In this document: in pieces, positions 11,674-20,433 of the stretch
Position numbering within the stretch: the first letter of the stretch is position 1
Layout of the letters: every line of letters starts with the position of its first letter
Assembly (NCBI RefSeq): GCF_018860745.1
Contig: NZ_JAHKPY010000004.1
Span: 1,009 to 65,008, forward strand
Origin: Zobellia uliginosa
GTDB lineage: Bacteria > Bacteroidota > Bacteroidia > Flavobacteriales > Flavobacteriaceae
Reading direction: 5' to 3'
Length of the DNA: 64,000 nt
The notes under the pieces: generated by a model
What the model saw: only the letters and a program-made list of their open reading frames with translations
Databases searched by the model: none
What the model was told of the DNA's origin: nothing
Position numbers and translations under genes: made by a program

Positions 11674-11681
11674 TATTTTTG
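11674..11681 (+). promoter_or_regulatory. Bacteroidota -7 box (TATTTTTG) for idi
   Basis: Matches TAnnTTTG exactly and lies 44 bp before the TTG start of idi. No clear -33 TTTG was found at ideal spacing. Confidence 0.5.
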
Positions 11682-11725
11682 TAATTGAAGAACGTCTTTA
11701 TTCCCTCTAAAGAAAAACAGTAGTA

Positions 11726-12271
11726 TTGAAAGAAGAAGAAGTAATCTTGGTAGACCAAGACAATAATCAAATAGGTACTATGCCTAAAATGGAAGCACAC
11801 GAGAAGGCTGTGCTCCACCGTGCATTTTCCGTTTTTGTAATGAATGATAAAGGTGAGACCATGCTACAGCAAAGGGCTTCACACAAATACCATTCCCCGC
11901 AACTTTGGACGAATACTTGTTGCAGTCATCAACGTGTTGGTGAGAGCAATATAGAAGCAGGAAAGAGAAGGTTGCAAGAAGAAATGGGATTCGTAACGGA
12001 ACTCAAAGAGTTATTCTCATTTATTTATAAGGCCCCTTTTGATAATGGACTTACTGAGCATGAACTAGACCATGTAATGATGGGTAGCTACATGGGTGCA
12101 CCAAAAATAAACCCCGATGAGGTAGCGGATTGGAAATGGATGAAACCAAGGGATATTAAAAAAGATATTGCCGAAAATCCGGATACATACACCGCATGGT
12201 TCAAAATTATTTTTGAAAAATTTTATGATCACATAGGCCAAAACTCAACTGAAGATGAAAGTAAAGGTTAG
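11726..12271 (+). CDS. idi: Isopentenyl-diphosphate delta-isomerase, type I
   Basis: Interconverts IPP and DMAPP for isoprenoid (quinone, carotenoid) synthesis in the cytoplasm. 181 aa, the usual length of the Nudix-fold type I enzyme. Visible landmarks: LHRAFSVFVMN (about 30-40); WTNTCCSH with the putative catalytic Cys66; the Nudix-like helix EAGKRRLQEEMGF (about 77-89); and TEHELDH with acidic residues 111 and 113, matching the E. coli catalytic glutamates. The start is TTG, because EEEVILVD is the family's conserved N terminus and the next ATG (codon 19) would remove it. Its last 17 bp overlap the following PTPS gene, so translation is probably coupled. Confidence 0.95.
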   Translation: MKEEEVILVDQDNNQIGTMPKMEAHEKAVLHRAFSVFVMNDKGETMLQQRASHKYHSPQLWTNTCCSHQRVGESNIEAGKRRLQEEMGFVTELKELFSFIYKAPFDNGLTEHELDHVMMGSYMGAPKINPDEVADWKWMKPRDIKKDIAENPDTYTAWFKIIFEKFYDHIGQNSTEDESKG

Positions 12272-12662
12272 TAGAAAAGCCCATTTTAATGCCGCCCACC
12301 GTTTGTATCGTAAAGATTGGGACGATGACAAAAACACTCAGGTTTTTGGCAAGTGCAACAATCCAAATTTTCACGGTCACAATTATGAGTTGATTGTGAG
12401 TGTTACAGGGGAAATAGACCCTGAAACAGGTTTTGTGATGGATATGAAGGTTTTAAAAGACCTCATAGAGGAAAAAGTAGAAAATGCCTTAGATCACAAA
12501 AATCTTAATATTGAAGTTCCGGAATTCAAGGACATGAATCCCACTGCAGAAAACATATCTATTGTAATATATAATAAGTTGAGACCTCATATTAATAAAG
12601 ATCATGAGCTTGAGGTTGTACTTTATGAAACTCCCCGAAATTTTGTTACCTATACCGGTTGA
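12255..12662 (+). CDS. 6-pyruvoyl-tetrahydropterin synthase / QueD family protein
   Basis: A 135-aa T-fold pterin enzyme acting on dihydroneopterin triphosphate. Zinc ligands are His15 (AHFNAAHRL), His40 and His42 (HGH). The putative catalytic Cys34 lies in CNNPNFHGHNYEL. The C-x5-HGH spacing and surrounding residues (GEIDPETGFVMD, LDHKNL, PTAEN, YET) resemble animal-type PTPS more than the C-x3-HGH pattern of classical E. coli QueD. The product could therefore be 6-pyruvoyl-tetrahydropterin or carboxytetrahydropterin; sequence reading alone cannot settle it. No queC, queE or sepiapterin reductase gene is nearby. It overlaps idi by 17 bp and precedes manA by 32 bp. Confidence 0.88.
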   Translation: MKVKVSRKAHFNAAHRLYRKDWDDDKNTQVFGKCNNPNFHGHNYELIVSVTGEIDPETGFVMDMKVLKDLIEEKVENALDHKNLNIEVPEFKDMNPTAENISIVIYNKLRPHINKDHELEVVLYETPRNFVTYTG

Positions 12663-12694
12663 TCCGAAAAAATAAATAACTATAAACAAACGCT

Positions 12695-13657
12695 ATGCAT
12701 CCCTTAAAATTCAATCCTATTTTAAAAGAACGCCTTTGGGGCGGAACCAAACTTAAAGATGTTTTAGGCAAACCAATAGAAAATGACATTACTGGCGAAA
12801 GTTGGGAGCTTTCTACTGTGCCAGGAGATATCTCCGTTGTTGCCAATGGAGATCTTGCCGGTGCTTCATTGCAGGAACTTATAGAAAAAGACCCACAAAC
12901 TGTATTGGGTAAAAGTGTTTATGAACGATTTGGAACCGATTTTCCTATTCTAATTAAGTTTATTGACGCTAAACAAGACTTGTCTATACAGTTGCACCCT
13001 AATGATCAGTTGGCTAAAAAACGCCATAACTCATTCGGAAAAACGGAAATGTGGTATGTCATGGATGCTGATGATGATGCTAGCCTTATCGTAGGTTTTA
13101 ACAAAGATGTCAGCAAAGAGGAATATGCAAAAAGTATTGAAAATGATACACTCTTAGATCTTTTGAATTATGAAAAGGTAAAAGAAGGAGATACTTTTTT
13201 TATCAACACAGGAAAGATTCACGCTATAGGCGCAGGTGTGCTCCTTGCAGAAATTCAACAAACATCAGATGTTACATATCGTGTTTTTGATTTCAATAGA
13301 AAAGACAAAAACGGAAATCTTAGGGAATTACATACAGAGCAGGCTTTAGATGCTATTGACTATACTCAGAAAGATGATTTTAAGGTCCAGTATAGCAATA
13401 CTAAGAACAAGGTAAACGACATGGTAGATTGTCCGTATTTTAAAACCGATTTTCTAGACTTGAATTCAGGTTTAACCCAAGATGTAACGGAGCGAGATTC
13501 GTTTACGATTTTTATGTGCGTAGGTGGTTCGGCAACTATTGGTAATGAAAACGGTTCAGTGAAAATCCAAAAAGGAGAAACTACGCTTTTACCGGCATCG
13601 ACCAATGTTATAGAAATTACGACAGATGGTGCAAAACTTTTAGAGGTCACTATCTAA
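12695..13657 (+). CDS. manA: Mannose-6-phosphate isomerase, class I
   Basis: Interconverts fructose-6-P and mannose-6-P, feeding GDP-mannose and glycan synthesis. 320 aa, matching the short bacterial form. Predicted zinc ligands are Gln99 and His101 (IQLHPND), Glu118 (GKTEMWYV) and His176 (NTGKIHAIGAG). The N terminus KERLWGGTKL is typical of the class. The C-terminal cupin half is intact (about 235-320). It is third in an idi-PTPS-manA run with short spacers, so probably an operon. Confidence 0.94.
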   Translation: MHPLKFNPILKERLWGGTKLKDVLGKPIENDITGESWELSTVPGDISVVANGDLAGASLQELIEKDPQTVLGKSVYERFGTDFPILIKFIDAKQDLSIQLHPNDQLAKKRHNSFGKTEMWYVMDADDDASLIVGFNKDVSKEEYAKSIENDTLLDLLNYEKVKEGDTFFINTGKIHAIGAGVLLAEIQQTSDVTYRVFDFNRKDKNGNLRELHTEQALDAIDYTQKDDFKVQYSNTKNKVNDMVDCPYFKTDFLDLNSGLTQDVTERDSFTIFMCVGGSATIGNENGSVKIQKGETTLLPASTNVIEITTDGAKLLEVTI

Positions 13658-13713
13658 ACCCTTAAAACCATTTCTTCGCATATATTTTCTGTTCTAATTG
13701 ATTATAAATAGCG

Positions 13714-13721
13714 TATTTTTG
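13714..13721 (+). promoter_or_regulatory. Bacteroidota -7 box (TATTTTTG)
   Basis: Exact TAnnTTTG match 17 bp before the ATG at 13739. It implies a very short leader for the small helical protein gene. Confidence 0.55.
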
Positions 13722-13738
13722 CGTAAAATTTATTGAAA

Positions 13739-14008
13739 ATGGCAAGTGTAAAAGAATTAAAGAAGGATATTAATAATGTCTTGGGAGACATCATTGAAGC
13801 AGTATACATAGTAGAAGCCGCTAATGCAGACCAAGAGTCTAAAGAAGGAGCAAAGGTTATTGATGAAGCTATTGAGACTTTTGATGTCCTTATTCAGAAA
13901 GTAAATCAAAGAGGTGTTGAGAATAGAAAGAAACACCTAACAGAAGTTCGTCAGGAATTAGAAGCAAAAGCTACTGGTCTTGTTGAAAAGGTGAACAAAT
14001 TAGGTTAA
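13739..14008 (+). CDS. Small helical conserved hypothetical protein (89 aa)
   Basis: Function not recognised. The ATG at 13739 is preferred over a TTG two codons upstream, as MASVKELKKDINNVLG makes a clean start and a -7 box lies just before it. The protein is highly charged, without signal peptide or membrane segment, and reads as two or three amphipathic helices (about 3-28, 33-55 and 58-88) likely to form a coiled-coil bundle. It is separately promoted and ends in a strong terminator, so it is a monocistronic small gene. The pattern resembles a protein family I remember only from Flavobacteriaceae, but I cannot name it. Confidence 0.8.
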   Translation: MASVKELKKDINNVLGDIIEAVYIVEAANADQESKEGAKVIDEAIETFDVLIQKVNQRGVENRKKHLTEVRQELEAKATGLVEKVNKLG

Positions 14009-14026
14009 ACCTGTTAAGAGTAAATG

Positions 14027-14054
14027 AAAAAGCCCGCTACAGCGGGCTTTTTTA
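14027..14054. terminator. Bidirectional intrinsic terminator
   Basis: AGCCCGCT (14031-14038) pairs with AGCGGGCT (14041-14048) around a 2-nt loop. A-run on the left and T-run on the right serve both the small helical gene (+) and the convergent DUF4369 lipoprotein gene (-). Confidence 0.9.
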
Positions 14055-14753
14055 CTTTTTAATACTTTCTAAATATGACTTTAGTTGCTTGCCGTATTTG
14101 GATTCGGATACCTCGGGCGAAAGTACGTTGTAAATAGAATCCAGATATTTTACATTGGCATCCGGCACTTCGTTAAGGGCTATGTAAGGAGCTATGTAAG
14201 AGTTTTTATTATTCAGGGCAAAGTTAAGTGCAAAAGCATAACCACGCTGCAGGTTTCGGTCGCTCAAAGTCTGAATAGAGTCTGACTGTAATGAATCCTT
14301 AGCTATATTTGGATTGTTCGCCATTTGAGCGATTTCCAACGTTTTCATATTAAACCTAGACATGGTTTTTCTATATTCTTCAAGTCTTTCTTGACTTTCA
14401 GAGCCCGTTATTTTTGCATTCGTATCAAATGTGTTCCATGTCGTATTTATAGTAATGGCACCAGGTTCTCCAAAAAAGGTGATACGGTCGTTTACATCGT
14501 TAGCATCTTTTTTGTTTAGGTAGAGATAGAAAATTTCAGGACTGTCTAGCTCTGTAGTAAAACTGAAATTCCCATCACCCTCTATCTGCAAAGAATCTAT
14601 TGTGGTTAAAGTGGAATCGGGTACATGTTGAAGGTAGAGAGTCCCTTTCTTTAATCCTTTCACATTTCCCGTAACTGTCATCGTATTTTTGCTATCACCT
14701 CCACAAGAAAGCAACAGAAGGGAAATAGCACTTAAAAAAAATATGTTTTTCAT
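14052..14753 (-). CDS. DUF4369-type lipoprotein
   Basis: A 233-aa predicted lipoprotein. The start at 14753 is used because it gives MKNIFFLSAISLLLLSC, a signal peptide with a lipobox cysteine; an in-frame ATG seven codons upstream would only add a hydrophilic tail. Residues after the cysteine contain a DUF4369-like beta domain (VTGNVKGLKKGTLYL, IDSLQIEGDGNFSF), the module often found at the N terminus of Bacteroidota thiol-disulfide (TlpA/ResA-like) lipoproteins. No thioredoxin domain or CxxC follows, so this is the binding-module half alone. The C-terminal third is helical. Role in the envelope unknown. Confidence 0.82.
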   Translation of the reverse strand: MKNIFFLSAISLLLLSCGGDSKNTMTVTGNVKGLKKGTLYLQHVPDSTLTTIDSLQIEGDGNFSFTTELDSPEIFYLYLNKKDANDVNDRITFFGEPGAITINTTWNTFDTNAKITGSESQERLEEYRKTMSRFNMKTLEIAQMANNPNIAKDSLQSDSIQTLSDRNLQRGYAFALNFALNNKNSYIAPYIALNEVPDANVKYLDSIYNVLSPEVSESKYGKQLKSYLESIKK

Positions 14754-14960
14754 GTTTAGTTTTTGGTGGGGCAAATATCTATATTTTTTTTGGTTTCCTT
14801 AAGATGCTATTTTCAAAATCATTAAGTGCTTTGTATACACACCTTTATTTAAGGAATGATATGATGAAAGAAAACGGTACGGATTACGACTAAATTGGGA
14901 AGTGATTCTGCAAATAATTCTATATCTTTTCAAACATTGAATTACTTCTAATGTTAGCTT

Positions 14961-15635
14961 ATGAATGCTGAAAATGAAAAATGGATTGCAGCTATTGCTT
15001 CCGCAGATTATGTAAAGAATGGAATGCTAGTTGGTCTAGGTTCTGGGTCTACCGCAGCTTTTATGATTGCAGAGTTAGGTAAGAGAATAGCAGGTGGTCT
15101 CATTATGAAAGGTGTACCCTCATCAGATGCTACGGCTAGACTTGCAAAACAAGCTGGTATTTCCTTGGTATCTTTGGATGAGGCAGGTACTATTGATATC
15201 AATATTGATGGTGCAGATGAATTTGATTCTAAATTTCAATTGATAAAAGGTGGGGGAGGAGCTTTACTCCGCGAAAAAATATTGGCTCATAACGCAAGGT
15301 TTAATATTATCATAGCAGATTCTGGTAAGCGGGTGGAGCGTTTAGGTAAATTTAAACTACCTATTGAAACAATACCTTTTGCTACACAAATTATTATTTC
15401 TGAATTGCAGAACATGAATTTACAACCGCAATTACGCATGAAGAATAATGAAGTTTATAAGACCGATGAGAATAACTGCATCATAGATGTTGATATTTTT
15501 CAAAAAAATCATTTAAATGAATTGAATAATCTCCTCATTCAAATTCCTGGTGTTGTGGAAACGGGACTTTTTTTGTCCACCACGGATATAGTGTTGATGG
15601 GAGAAGGAAACAAAGTAGTAACATTTAAGAAGTAA
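14961..15635 (+). CDS. rpiA: Ribose-5-phosphate isomerase A
   Basis: Interconverts ribose-5-P and ribulose-5-P in the pentose phosphate pathway. 224 aa, normal for RpiA. Visible motifs: phosphate loop GLGSGST (25-31), PSSDAT (53-58), active-site IDGADE (82-87) and KGGGGALLREK (96-106) containing the putative catalytic Glu105. The C-terminal GVVETGLF and MGEG segments are also typical. It starts at an ATG with no good Shine-Dalgarno, as is common in this phylum. Followed after about 30 bp by selO in the same direction. Confidence 0.95.
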   Translation: MNAENEKWIAAIASADYVKNGMLVGLGSGSTAAFMIAELGKRIAGGLIMKGVPSSDATARLAKQAGISLVSLDEAGTIDINIDGADEFDSKFQLIKGGGGALLREKILAHNARFNIIIADSGKRVERLGKFKLPIETIPFATQIIISELQNMNLQPQLRMKNNEVYKTDENNCIIDVDIFQKNHLNELNNLLIQIPGVVETGLFLSTTDIVLMGEGNKVVTFKK

Positions 15636-15666
15636 GCATTTTTAATTGTTTGGAGATGGCGATAAA

Positions 15667-17253
15667 ATGAAAAAAGAGAAACAGATGAAATTCAATATAA
15701 AAGAAACTTTCAATAAAGAATTACCTTCAGACCCAATTTTGGAGAATAGTAGAAGGCAGGTAGAAAAAGCTTGTTTTTCCTATGTCACGCCAAAGCATAC
15801 CGCCAACCCAAGTATGGTTCACGTATCGCCTGAAATGGCAAAAGAATTGGGCTTTTCTAAAGAATACATTCAGAGTGAAGAGTTTCTAAAAATTTTCACT
15901 GGGAATAAAGTTATTGAGGGCACTACTCCTTATGCCATGTGTTATGGTGGTCATCAGTTCGGAAATTGGGCAGGGCAACTGGGTGATGGTAGAGCTATTA
16001 ACCTAACGGAAATAGAACAGAACGGCAAACACTGGGCACTACAATTAAAAGGCGCTGGAGAAACCCCATATTCCAGAACAGCGGACGGACTTGCGGTTTT
16101 ACGGTCTTCCATACGGGAATACTTATGTAGTGAGGCTATGTACCATTTGGGTGTACCTACAACACGAGCCTTGTCTTTGGCATTATCCGGAGACCAAGTA
16201 CTTCGTGATGTACTTTATAATGGTAATCCTGCTTATGAGAAAGGCGCTATCGTTTGTAGGGTAGCACCCTCATTCCTTCGTTTTGGCAACTATCAGATTT
16301 TCGCTGCACACGAAGATATTGCTACCATGAAAACGTTGGTAGATTACACCATAAGGCACTTTTTTCCTGAACTTGGCAAACCTTCAAAAGAAACTTATGC
16401 TAAATTTTTTCGGGCTGTAGCAGATGCTACTTTAGAGATGTTAGTGCATTGGCAACGGGTAGGTTTTGTACACGGTGTAATGAATACGGATAATCTATCC
16501 ATTCTTGGTTTGACCATAGATTATGGTCCCTACGGATGGTTGGAAGGGTATGACCACGGATGGACGCCAAATACTACAGATCGCCAACATAGCAGATATA
16601 GGTATGGGAATCAACCTAATATAGGACTTTGGAATTTATATCAATTGGCAAATGCGCTGTACCCCTTAATTGGAGAGGCAGAACCTTTGGAAAATGTTTT
16701 GGAAGGTTTTAAAACGGAATTTGAGGATAAGTATCGGGAGATGATGAAATCTAAAATCGGACTATTTTCTGAGGATGCCAATGACCAAAAGTTGCTGGAT
16801 GATTTAGAGGAAAATTTACAACTAACCGAAACCGATATGACGCTGTTCTTTCGGAATTTATCTAATTTTAAAAAGGAAGCTGAGAATGCGGACTCCTATA
16901 TGAAAGTGGTTGAAGATGCGTTCTATATTCCTGAGGAGGTAAAAGGTGAAGTATTGGATAAATGGTTGCTTTGGTTCAATACCTATCAAACTCGTTTGGA
17001 CAAGGAAAGTCTTACTGATGCTGAACGAAATGAAAAAATGAATGTCATAAACCCTAAATACGTATTACGTAATTATATGGCGCAATTGGCCATTGATGCT
17101 GCAGATGAAGGGGATTATAATTTAATAGAGGAACTGTTCAATCTTCTAAAAAAGCCCTACGACGAACAACCTGAAAGGGAAAAGTGGTTTGCCAAACGGC
17201 CGGATTGGGCGCGTAACAAAGTAGGTTGTTCCATGTTATCCTGCAGTTCATAA
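15667..17253 (+). CDS. selO: SelO/YdiU family protein AMPylase (pseudokinase fold)
   Basis: Family knowledge: SelO transfers AMP from ATP to protein Ser/Thr/Tyr and is linked to redox control. About 528 aa, normal length. Landmarks: YGGHQFGNWAGQLGDGRAI, LKGAGETPYSRTADG, RSSIREYLCSEAM (nucleotide binding), HGVMNTDN (catalytic Asp region), IDYGPYGW (metal-binding Asp) and the C-terminal end MLSCSS. In eukaryotes the corresponding C-terminal residue is selenocysteine; here it is cysteine. The ATG at 15667 is used; a second in-frame ATG at 15685 (MKFNIKETF) fits the family equally well, while the upstream TTG at 15646 is unlikely. Between rpiA and an aldo/keto reductase with short gaps, so probably one transcript. 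Confidence 0.93.
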   Translation: MKKEKQMKFNIKETFNKELPSDPILENSRRQVEKACFSYVTPKHTANPSMVHVSPEMAKELGFSKEYIQSEEFLKIFTGNKVIEGTTPYAMCYGGHQFGNWAGQLGDGRAINLTEIEQNGKHWALQLKGAGETPYSRTADGLAVLRSSIREYLCSEAMYHLGVPTTRALSLALSGDQVLRDVLYNGNPAYEKGAIVCRVAPSFLRFGNYQIFAAHEDIATMKTLVDYTIRHFFPELGKPSKETYAKFFRAVADATLEMLVHWQRVGFVHGVMNTDNLSILGLTIDYGPYGWLEGYDHGWTPNTTDRQHSRYRYGNQPNIGLWNLYQLANALYPLIGEAEPLENVLEGFKTEFEDKYREMMKSKIGLFSEDANDQKLLDDLEENLQLTETDMTLFFRNLSNFKKEAENADSYMKVVEDAFYIPEEVKGEVLDKWLLWFNTYQTRLDKESLTDAERNEKMNVINPKYVLRNYMAQLAIDAADEGDYNLIEELFNLLKKPYDEQPEREKWFAKRPDWARNKVGCSMLSCSS

Positions 17254-17264
17254 ATAAGTAATTA

Positions 17265-18230
17265 ATGACAGAAAAGAACTCCAAAACCCAAATAGGTTTG
17301 GGTATGGCCGCTTTGGGCCGCCCTGAGTATATAAATATTGATAGTTCGGATAGGGATAAAAGAGAAGTTGCTTTTAGAGCCAATGCTTTTAAGGTTTTAG
17401 ATGCGGCTTATGAAAAGGGTGTGCGTTATTTTGATACGGCACCTTCTTACGGTAAAGGCGAAGCCTTTTTAAAAGACTGGAACGAGAGCCGTAATCACAC
17501 AGATGTAGTTTTGGGAACCAAATGGGGCTATACCTATGTCGCCAACTGGCAATTGGGTTATGAGGGAGCTCACGAAGTAAAAGAGCATTCTCTAGCGAAG
17601 CTTACGGAACAATGGGAAGTATCGCAATACTTACTTCCTGCTTTGGAGTACTATCAAATTCATTCCGCGACTTTTGAAAGTGGGGTGCTCCAGAATAAAC
17701 CTGTTTTGGAAAAGCTACTAGACATTAAAAGAATAACCGGACTTAAAATAGGTATTTCTACAAGCGGACCAAATCAAAATGAGGTTATAGAAAACGCTTT
17801 GCAAATTAGAATAAATGGGGAAGTAGTTTTTGATAGTTTTCAGGTGACATTTAACATGTTGGAACAGGCTACATTGTCCGTTTTGAAAGAAGTTAAAGCT
17901 CATGGTAAAAAGCTGATTATAAAAGAAGCCATGGCCAACGGTCGCGTATTTCCAAATGTAAAATATAGCCATTACCAATCGCTTTACACTAGGCTAAAGA
18001 CTTTAGCAGAAAAATACCAAGTAGGAATTGACGCCATAGCTTTGCGCTATGTAATGGATGTTTTGCAACCGGACTACGTTTTGAGCGGAGCAGCTGATAT
18101 ACAGCAATTAAAGGAAAATTTAAATGCGAATAGGTTTACTTTAAACGATAAAGAACTTGCTCAACTTACTAAGGAAAAGGCAGATTCCAAGACCTATTGG
18201 AACGAGCGTAGTCAGTTGATTTGGGATTGA
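17265..18230 (+). CDS. Aldo/keto reductase family oxidoreductase
   Basis: A 321-aa TIM-barrel NAD(P)H-dependent oxidoreductase; substrate not predictable. The catalytic tetrad can be placed: Asp and Tyr in FDTAPSYGKGEAF, Lys in LGTKWGY, His in YYQIHSATF. Cofactor-site residues lie near LSGAADIQQLKENL. It starts 11 bp after selO and is probably co-transcribed. The pairing with selO may be functional (redox) or incidental. The downstream gene is convergent with only 17 bp between, and no hairpin terminator is visible there. Confidence 0.9.
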   Translation: MTEKNSKTQIGLGMAALGRPEYINIDSSDRDKREVAFRANAFKVLDAAYEKGVRYFDTAPSYGKGEAFLKDWNESRNHTDVVLGTKWGYTYVANWQLGYEGAHEVKEHSLAKLTEQWEVSQYLLPALEYYQIHSATFESGVLQNKPVLEKLLDIKRITGLKIGISTSGPNQNEVIENALQIRINGEVVFDSFQVTFNMLEQATLSVLKEVKAHGKKLIIKEAMANGRVFPNVKYSHYQSLYTRLKTLAEKYQVGIDAIALRYVMDVLQPDYVLSGAADIQQLKENLNANRFTLNDKELAQLTKEKADSKTYWNERSQLIWD

Positions 18231-18247
18231 TTTTTAAGCTTTATTAT

Positions 18248-19564
18248 TTATAACGCCGAAGCCACCTCCATCAAATAAGCACATAACAACGCACCGCCAG
18301 TACCCACAACATAGCCAAAAACAGCTAAAAGTACGCCTACGGATGTCAACGATGGGTGAAATTCCGCTGCCACTACAGGCGCTGAAGCGGCACCACCAAC
18401 ATTTGCTTGGCTACCTACCGCCAAGAAGAAAAAGGGAGCTTTAATCAGTTTGGCAACAAGTATCAATAGTCCCGCATGAATTGAAATCCATATAAAGCCA
18501 ATAGCAATCAAACCTGGGTTTTCAAGAACTCTCCCTAAGTCCATTTTCATTCCTATGGTCGCAACCAAAAGGTAAATGAACATACCACCAATTTTACTGG
18601 CTCCGGCACCTTCATAATTTTTCGCTTCGGTAAATGACAATGCAATACCAGCTGCCGTAGCAATGACTACCATCCAAAAGAAGCTGGAACCTAAGAAAGA
18701 TAAAAAGCTTTTCTGGTCGCTGACACTTTCAAAAGAATTGGTTAACGTAGCACTGATATGATTACCAAATAAATGAGCAATACCAGTTGCCGCAAAGGCA
18801 AAACAGAGCATCATCATATAATCTTTCAAGGTAGGTACTCGGGTAATTTTTTCTGCAAAAGCGGTAACCTTTACTTTTAGCGTTTCAATGGCTGAAGTAT
18901 CGGCTTTTAACCATTTGTCAATTTGTTTGGTACGGCCAACACCCAAGAGAATAATAGCCATCCATACATTGGCAACAACAATGTCTACCAATACCATGGC
19001 ACCGTATTTTTCAGGTGTATATTGAAAAATCTCGTACATAGCGGCTTGATTGGCTCCACCACCGATCCAACTACCGGCAATGGTTGCAAGTCCTCTCCAT
19101 ATAGCATCAAAATCATTGCCGCCCACCGTATCTGGTGAAAATATAGAAACGATTAAAATGGCAATCGGTCCGCCTATGATAATGCCTGCACTACCAGTTA
19201 AAAACATGATCAGGGCTTTAGAGCCCAAATTCATAATAGCCTTTAAATCTATGCTCAAAGTCATGAGCACCAGGGCAGCAGGCAGTAAATATCGGCTAGC
19301 TACATAATATAAACTAGAAGTATGGGTTACGACTTCACCAGTGTCGCTTAGGGTTTCCCATTTTTCGGCTACTATGCCTGTAGAGGCCAGTATACCGGGC
19401 AATAAGTAACACATGAGTACACCGGGAACTATGCCGTAGAATTTGCTCCAGAAACCGGTTTTTTTGGATGAGCCGTAGAAAATAAAGCCTAGGCAGAGTG
19501 CTAAAAGTCCAAAAACAACCGTATCATCGGTTATTAGCGGAGCAGGTAATAAGGATTCGGTCAT
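18248..19564 (-). CDS. DUF819 family integral membrane protein
   Basis: A 438-aa polytopic inner-membrane protein with about 11 predicted membrane segments. Features: a glycine-rich stretch SWIGGGANQAAMYEIF near the middle and QANVGGAASAPVVAAEF toward the end, two motifs characteristic of DUF819 (YjcL-like) proteins, whose inverted-repeat layout suggests a transporter. Substrate unknown. A soluble charged loop (about 210-245) separates the halves. The upstream neighbour on the same strand is a HAD phosphatase 31 bp away. Confidence 0.87.
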   Translation of the reverse strand: MTESLLPAPLITDDTVVFGLLALCLGFIFYGSSKKTGFWSKFYGIVPGVLMCYLLPGILASTGIVAEKWETLSDTGEVVTHTSSLYYVASRYLLPAALVLMTLSIDLKAIMNLGSKALIMFLTGSAGIIIGGPIAILIVSIFSPDTVGGNDFDAIWRGLATIAGSWIGGGANQAAMYEIFQYTPEKYGAMVLVDIVVANVWMAIILLGVGRTKQIDKWLKADTSAIETLKVKVTAFAEKITRVPTLKDYMMMLCFAFAATGIAHLFGNHISATLTNSFESVSDQKSFLSFLGSSFFWMVVIATAAGIALSFTEAKNYEGAGASKIGGMFIYLLVATIGMKMDLGRVLENPGLIAIGFIWISIHAGLLILVAKLIKAPFFFLAVGSQANVGGAASAPVVAAEFHPSLTSVGVLLAVFGYVVGTGGALLCAYLMEVASAL

Positions 19565-19595
19565 ATGATTCTTGGATGCTTTTCCTCAAATATAA

Positions 19596-20399
19596 TCAAA
19601 TTACCAGATGCTTTTTAATGTAGTCAGCCACTCCGTTTTCAGTATTGGGTAAGGTAACGGCATTCGAAACAGCTTTTACCTCTTCTCTGGCATTACCTAC
19701 AGCAACACCACAGCCGCTATTTTCAAGCATTTCTATATCATTATAGTTGTCACCAAAAGAGATAACGTGTTCAAGAGATTCGTCTTCTTGTAATACTAAT
19801 TTTATAGCTGATAGTTTTGAAACGGATTTGGGAGCCACTTCAATTAAAGTATCATTGGAGCGATATAGGTTGAGGTATTTACCCAATTTTTCTTCTAAAG
19901 TAGGGTAGAGGATATCAGCACTTTCTTTGGTGCTCATGAGCATTATTTTGTGTGCTCCGATCTCACGGGCTGTCCAATCGGAAAGCGTTTCTGACGTAGG
20001 TCTAAAAGCAGGAGTAGTTTTCGTATATCTGATTTCTTTTTGAACCCGTTCGGAATCTTCTTCTACATACCATTCATTTTTATAGTATAAACCGAGCTTG
20101 GTGTTATTGGCTTCTGATAACTCATATATTTTTTTAAGGTGGTCAGTGCCAATATATACGGAGGAAAGTTCTTTATCACCATCAAGAACCAAGGCGCCGT
20201 TGTAGCAGATAATAGGTTGTTCTTTAATCGCTAGGTCTTTTTGTAAATAGGTCATAGCGCTAGGCATACGAGCTGATACTAAAATGACTTTTAAGTGCTG
20301 TTTTATACGTTTTATCTCAGAAATCGTAAAGTCTGAAACATCACTTTTTGAGGTCAATAATGTGCCATCTAAGTCGGAGCAGAGTATTTTGTATTTCAA
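19596..20399 (-). CDS. HAD superfamily (Cof-type, IIB) phosphatase
   Basis: A 267-aa cytoplasmic sugar-phosphate or nucleotide phosphatase of unknown substrate. Motifs: DLDGT (nucleophile Asp9, general acid Asp11), VSARMP (motif II), the conserved Lys in SKLSAIKLVL (motif III) and FGDNYNDIEML (motif IV), with a type IIB cap between. The start is the TTG at 20399, which puts MKYKIL directly before the DLDGT strand as in the family. The only in-frame ATGs lie inside the upstream PBP gene and would add about 35-41 residues of shadow sequence. A non-ATG start 34 bp after the PBP stop implies an operon with it. Confidence 0.88.
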   Translation of the reverse strand: MKYKILCSDLDGTLLTSKSDVSDFTISEIKRIKQHLKVILVSARMPSAMTYLQKDLAIKEQPIICYNGALVLDGDKELSSVYIGTDHLKKIYELSEANNTKLGLYYKNEWYVEEDSERVQKEIRYTKTTPAFRPTSETLSDWTAREIGAHKIMLMSTKESADILYPTLEEKLGKYLNLYRSNDTLIEVAPKSVSKLSAIKLVLQEDESLEHVISFGDNYNDIEMLENSGCGVAVGNAREEVKAVSNAVTLPNTENGVADYIKKHLVI

Positions 20400-20433
20400 A
20401 GGGTTTATTGATTTTAAGTTTGTAAAAGTAGAA

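Noticed and set aside
15646-15666. TTG start for selO, seven codons upstream
   Set aside because: Two in-frame ATGs follow, and MKFNIKETF matches the family start better.
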